Source of the DNA: Dermatophilaceae bacterium
GTDB lineage: Bacteria > Actinomycetota > Actinomycetes > Actinomycetales > Dermatophilaceae
Assembly (NCBI GenBank): GCA_013361975.1
Contig: JABFXB010000348.1
Span: 1-5,165 of the forward strand
Direction of reading: 5' to 3'
DNA: 5,165 nt
The notes below the pieces were generated by a model that saw only the letters and a list, made by a program, of their open reading frames with translations, did not search any database and was not told where the DNA came from. Shown here piece after piece: positions 4,390-5,165 of the stretch. Each line of letters begins with the position of its first letter. The stretch's first letter is position 1. Made by a program: the position numbers and the translations under genes.

Positions 4390-5165
4390 ATGAGCGAACC
4401 GGGGACGTACGTCGAGAAGAGCTTCAAGCGCGACACGAACTACATCACCACCCGCATCACCGCCGACGGTCGCGACGGCTTCCCGGTCGAGGCCGGGCGC
4501 TACCGCCTCGTCGTGGCGCGGGCGTGCCCGTGGGCCAACCGCGCGATCATCGTGCGCCGACTGCTCGGCCTCGAGGACGCCCTGTCGATGGGCATCTGCG
4601 GTCCCACGCACGACAGCCGCAGCTGGACGTTCGACCTCGACCCGGGCGGGGTCGACCCGGTGCTGGGCATCCCCCGCATCCAGGACGCGTACTTCCGACG
4701 GGACCCCGAATACCCCCGCGGCATAACGGTTCCCGCGATCGTCGACATCCCGACGGGCGCCGTCGTGACCAACGACTTCAAGCAGATCACCATCGACCTC
4801 GAGACCCAGTGGCGCGACCTGCACCGTGACGGCGCGCCCGACCTCTACCCCGACGCGCTGGCCGACGAGATCGAGACGGTGAGCGAGCCGATCTACCGCT
4901 TCGTCAACAACGGCGTCTACCGGTGCGGGTTCGCCGGCACGCAGGACGCGTACGGCAAGGCCTACCGCCGGCTGTGGGAACACCTCGACCTCCTTGAGGA
5001 GCGTCTCTCGACCCGCCGCTACCTCGTCGGCGACCACGTGACCGAGGCCGATGTGCGGCTCTTCACGACGCTCGTGCGGTTCGACCCCGTCTACCACGGG
5101 CACTTCAAGTGCAACCGCAACAAGCTGATCGAGATGCCGGCGCTGTGGGGCTACGCCCGAGACCT
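4390..5165 (+). CDS. Xi-class glutathione S-transferase-like protein (ECM4/YqjG family), 3' end outside window
   Basis: The first 258 codons of a protein whose family is usually about 320-330 residues; the window cuts it. The family comprises glutathionyl-hydroquinone reductases, which remove a thiol adduct from quinols using an active-site Cys. That Cys is Cys46 in ARACPWANR. Other family marks are GITVPAIVD, NNGVYRCGFAGTQDAY with Tyr177, RYLVGDHVTEADVRLFTTLVRFDPVYHGHFKCN with Tyr235, and LWGYARD at the cut. The N-terminal thioredoxin-like domain is followed by the helical GST domain from about residue 150. The usual glutathione-contacting N-E-S triplet is N128-D129-F130 here (VVTNDFKQIT). 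Actinobacteria generally make mycothiol, not glutathione, so the natural thiol may be mycothiol. It starts 10 bases after the ATP-grasp gene and may be read both from that transcript and from its own leaderless promoter. Family call is strong; the real substrate and thiol are unproven. Confidence 0.9.
   Translation, partial: MSEPGTYVEKSFKRDTNYITTRITADGRDGFPVEAGRYRLVVARACPWANRAIIVRRLLGLEDALSMGICGPTHDSRSWTFDLDPGGVDPVLGIPRIQDAYFRRDPEYPRGITVPAIVDIPTGAVVTNDFKQITIDLETQWRDLHRDGAPDLYPDALADEIETVSEPIYRFVNNGVYRCGFAGTQDAYGKAYRRLWEHLDLLEERLSTRRYLVGDHVTEADVRLFTTLVRFDPVYHGHFKCNRNKLIEMPALWGYARD

Noticed and set aside
2856..4436. Minus-strand open frame opposite the ATP-grasp gene (526 codons)
   Set aside because: The plus strand holds conserved ATP-grasp motifs over the whole length; the antisense product has no family features. 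Long antisense frames are common at this G/C content.
4321..5103. Minus-strand open frame opposite the transferase gene (260 codons)
   Set aside because: The plus frame gives an unmistakable xi-class GST sequence; the minus product is Val, Asp and Arg-rich without motifs.
1..5165. Origin features: parS sites and DnaA boxes
   Set aside because: The genes suggest nearness to the origin, but no GTTTCACGTGAAAC-like palindrome and no TTGTCCACA or TTATCCACA box was seen on reading the gaps. The origin itself is not in this window.
1..5165. Mobile elements, CRISPR arrays, tRNA or rRNA genes
   Set aside because: No transposase, terminal inverted repeat, spaced repeat array or structured RNA gene was seen; coding genes fill nearly the whole window.

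Overview
The window is very G/C-rich, with G or C in almost every third codon position. It carries the order trxB-trxA-cwlM-(GNAT gene on the opposite strand), which is known from the chromosome-origin region of Actinomycetota; in Mycobacterium tuberculosis it is trxB2-trxC-cwlM-Rv3916c, followed by parB-parA. I infer a high-GC actinobacterium, possibly a member of Micrococcales such as Intrasporangiaceae. The family-level guess is weak because it rests on layout and protein style only.

Layout: (1) bases 1-243 hold the 3' end of thioredoxin reductase, TrxB. (2) 297-620 hold thioredoxin, TrxA, which with TrxB makes a complete NADPH-to-disulfide relay. (3) A strong hairpin at 633-664 closes the redox unit. 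(4) 764-1990 encode a CwlM-type protein with two peptidoglycan-binding repeats and an amidase_3 domain. One canonical metal-binding Glu is Asp, and its C-terminal tail resembles that of the CwlM that regulates MurA. (5) A short convergent junction contains three near-identical 11-bp repeats and a 16-bp perfect palindrome. (6) 2062-2718 on the minus strand encode a GNAT-fold acetyltransferase of the Rv3916c position. (7) A divergent intergenic region of 161 bases follows. (8) 2880-4379 encode an ATP-grasp ligase related to the pheganomycin peptide ligase PGM1, with a TTG start. (9) From 4390 to the window end runs a xi-class glutathione-transferase-like protein (ECM4/YqjG family), cut off by the window edge and probably read from a leaderless promoter.

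The first part is a conserved housekeeping neighbourhood: disulfide redox and control of cell-wall synthesis. The second part, the ATP-grasp ligase and the transferase, stands where parB would be expected by comparison with mycobacteria. It is the less well understood part. The ligase's substrate is unknown. The transferase has an altered thiol-binding motif, which fits use of mycothiol rather than glutathione. No mobile element, CRISPR array, RNA gene or origin motif was seen. Nothing here amounts to a clearly new multi-gene system; the most promising leads are the orphan PGM1-like ligase and its thiol-transferase neighbour.
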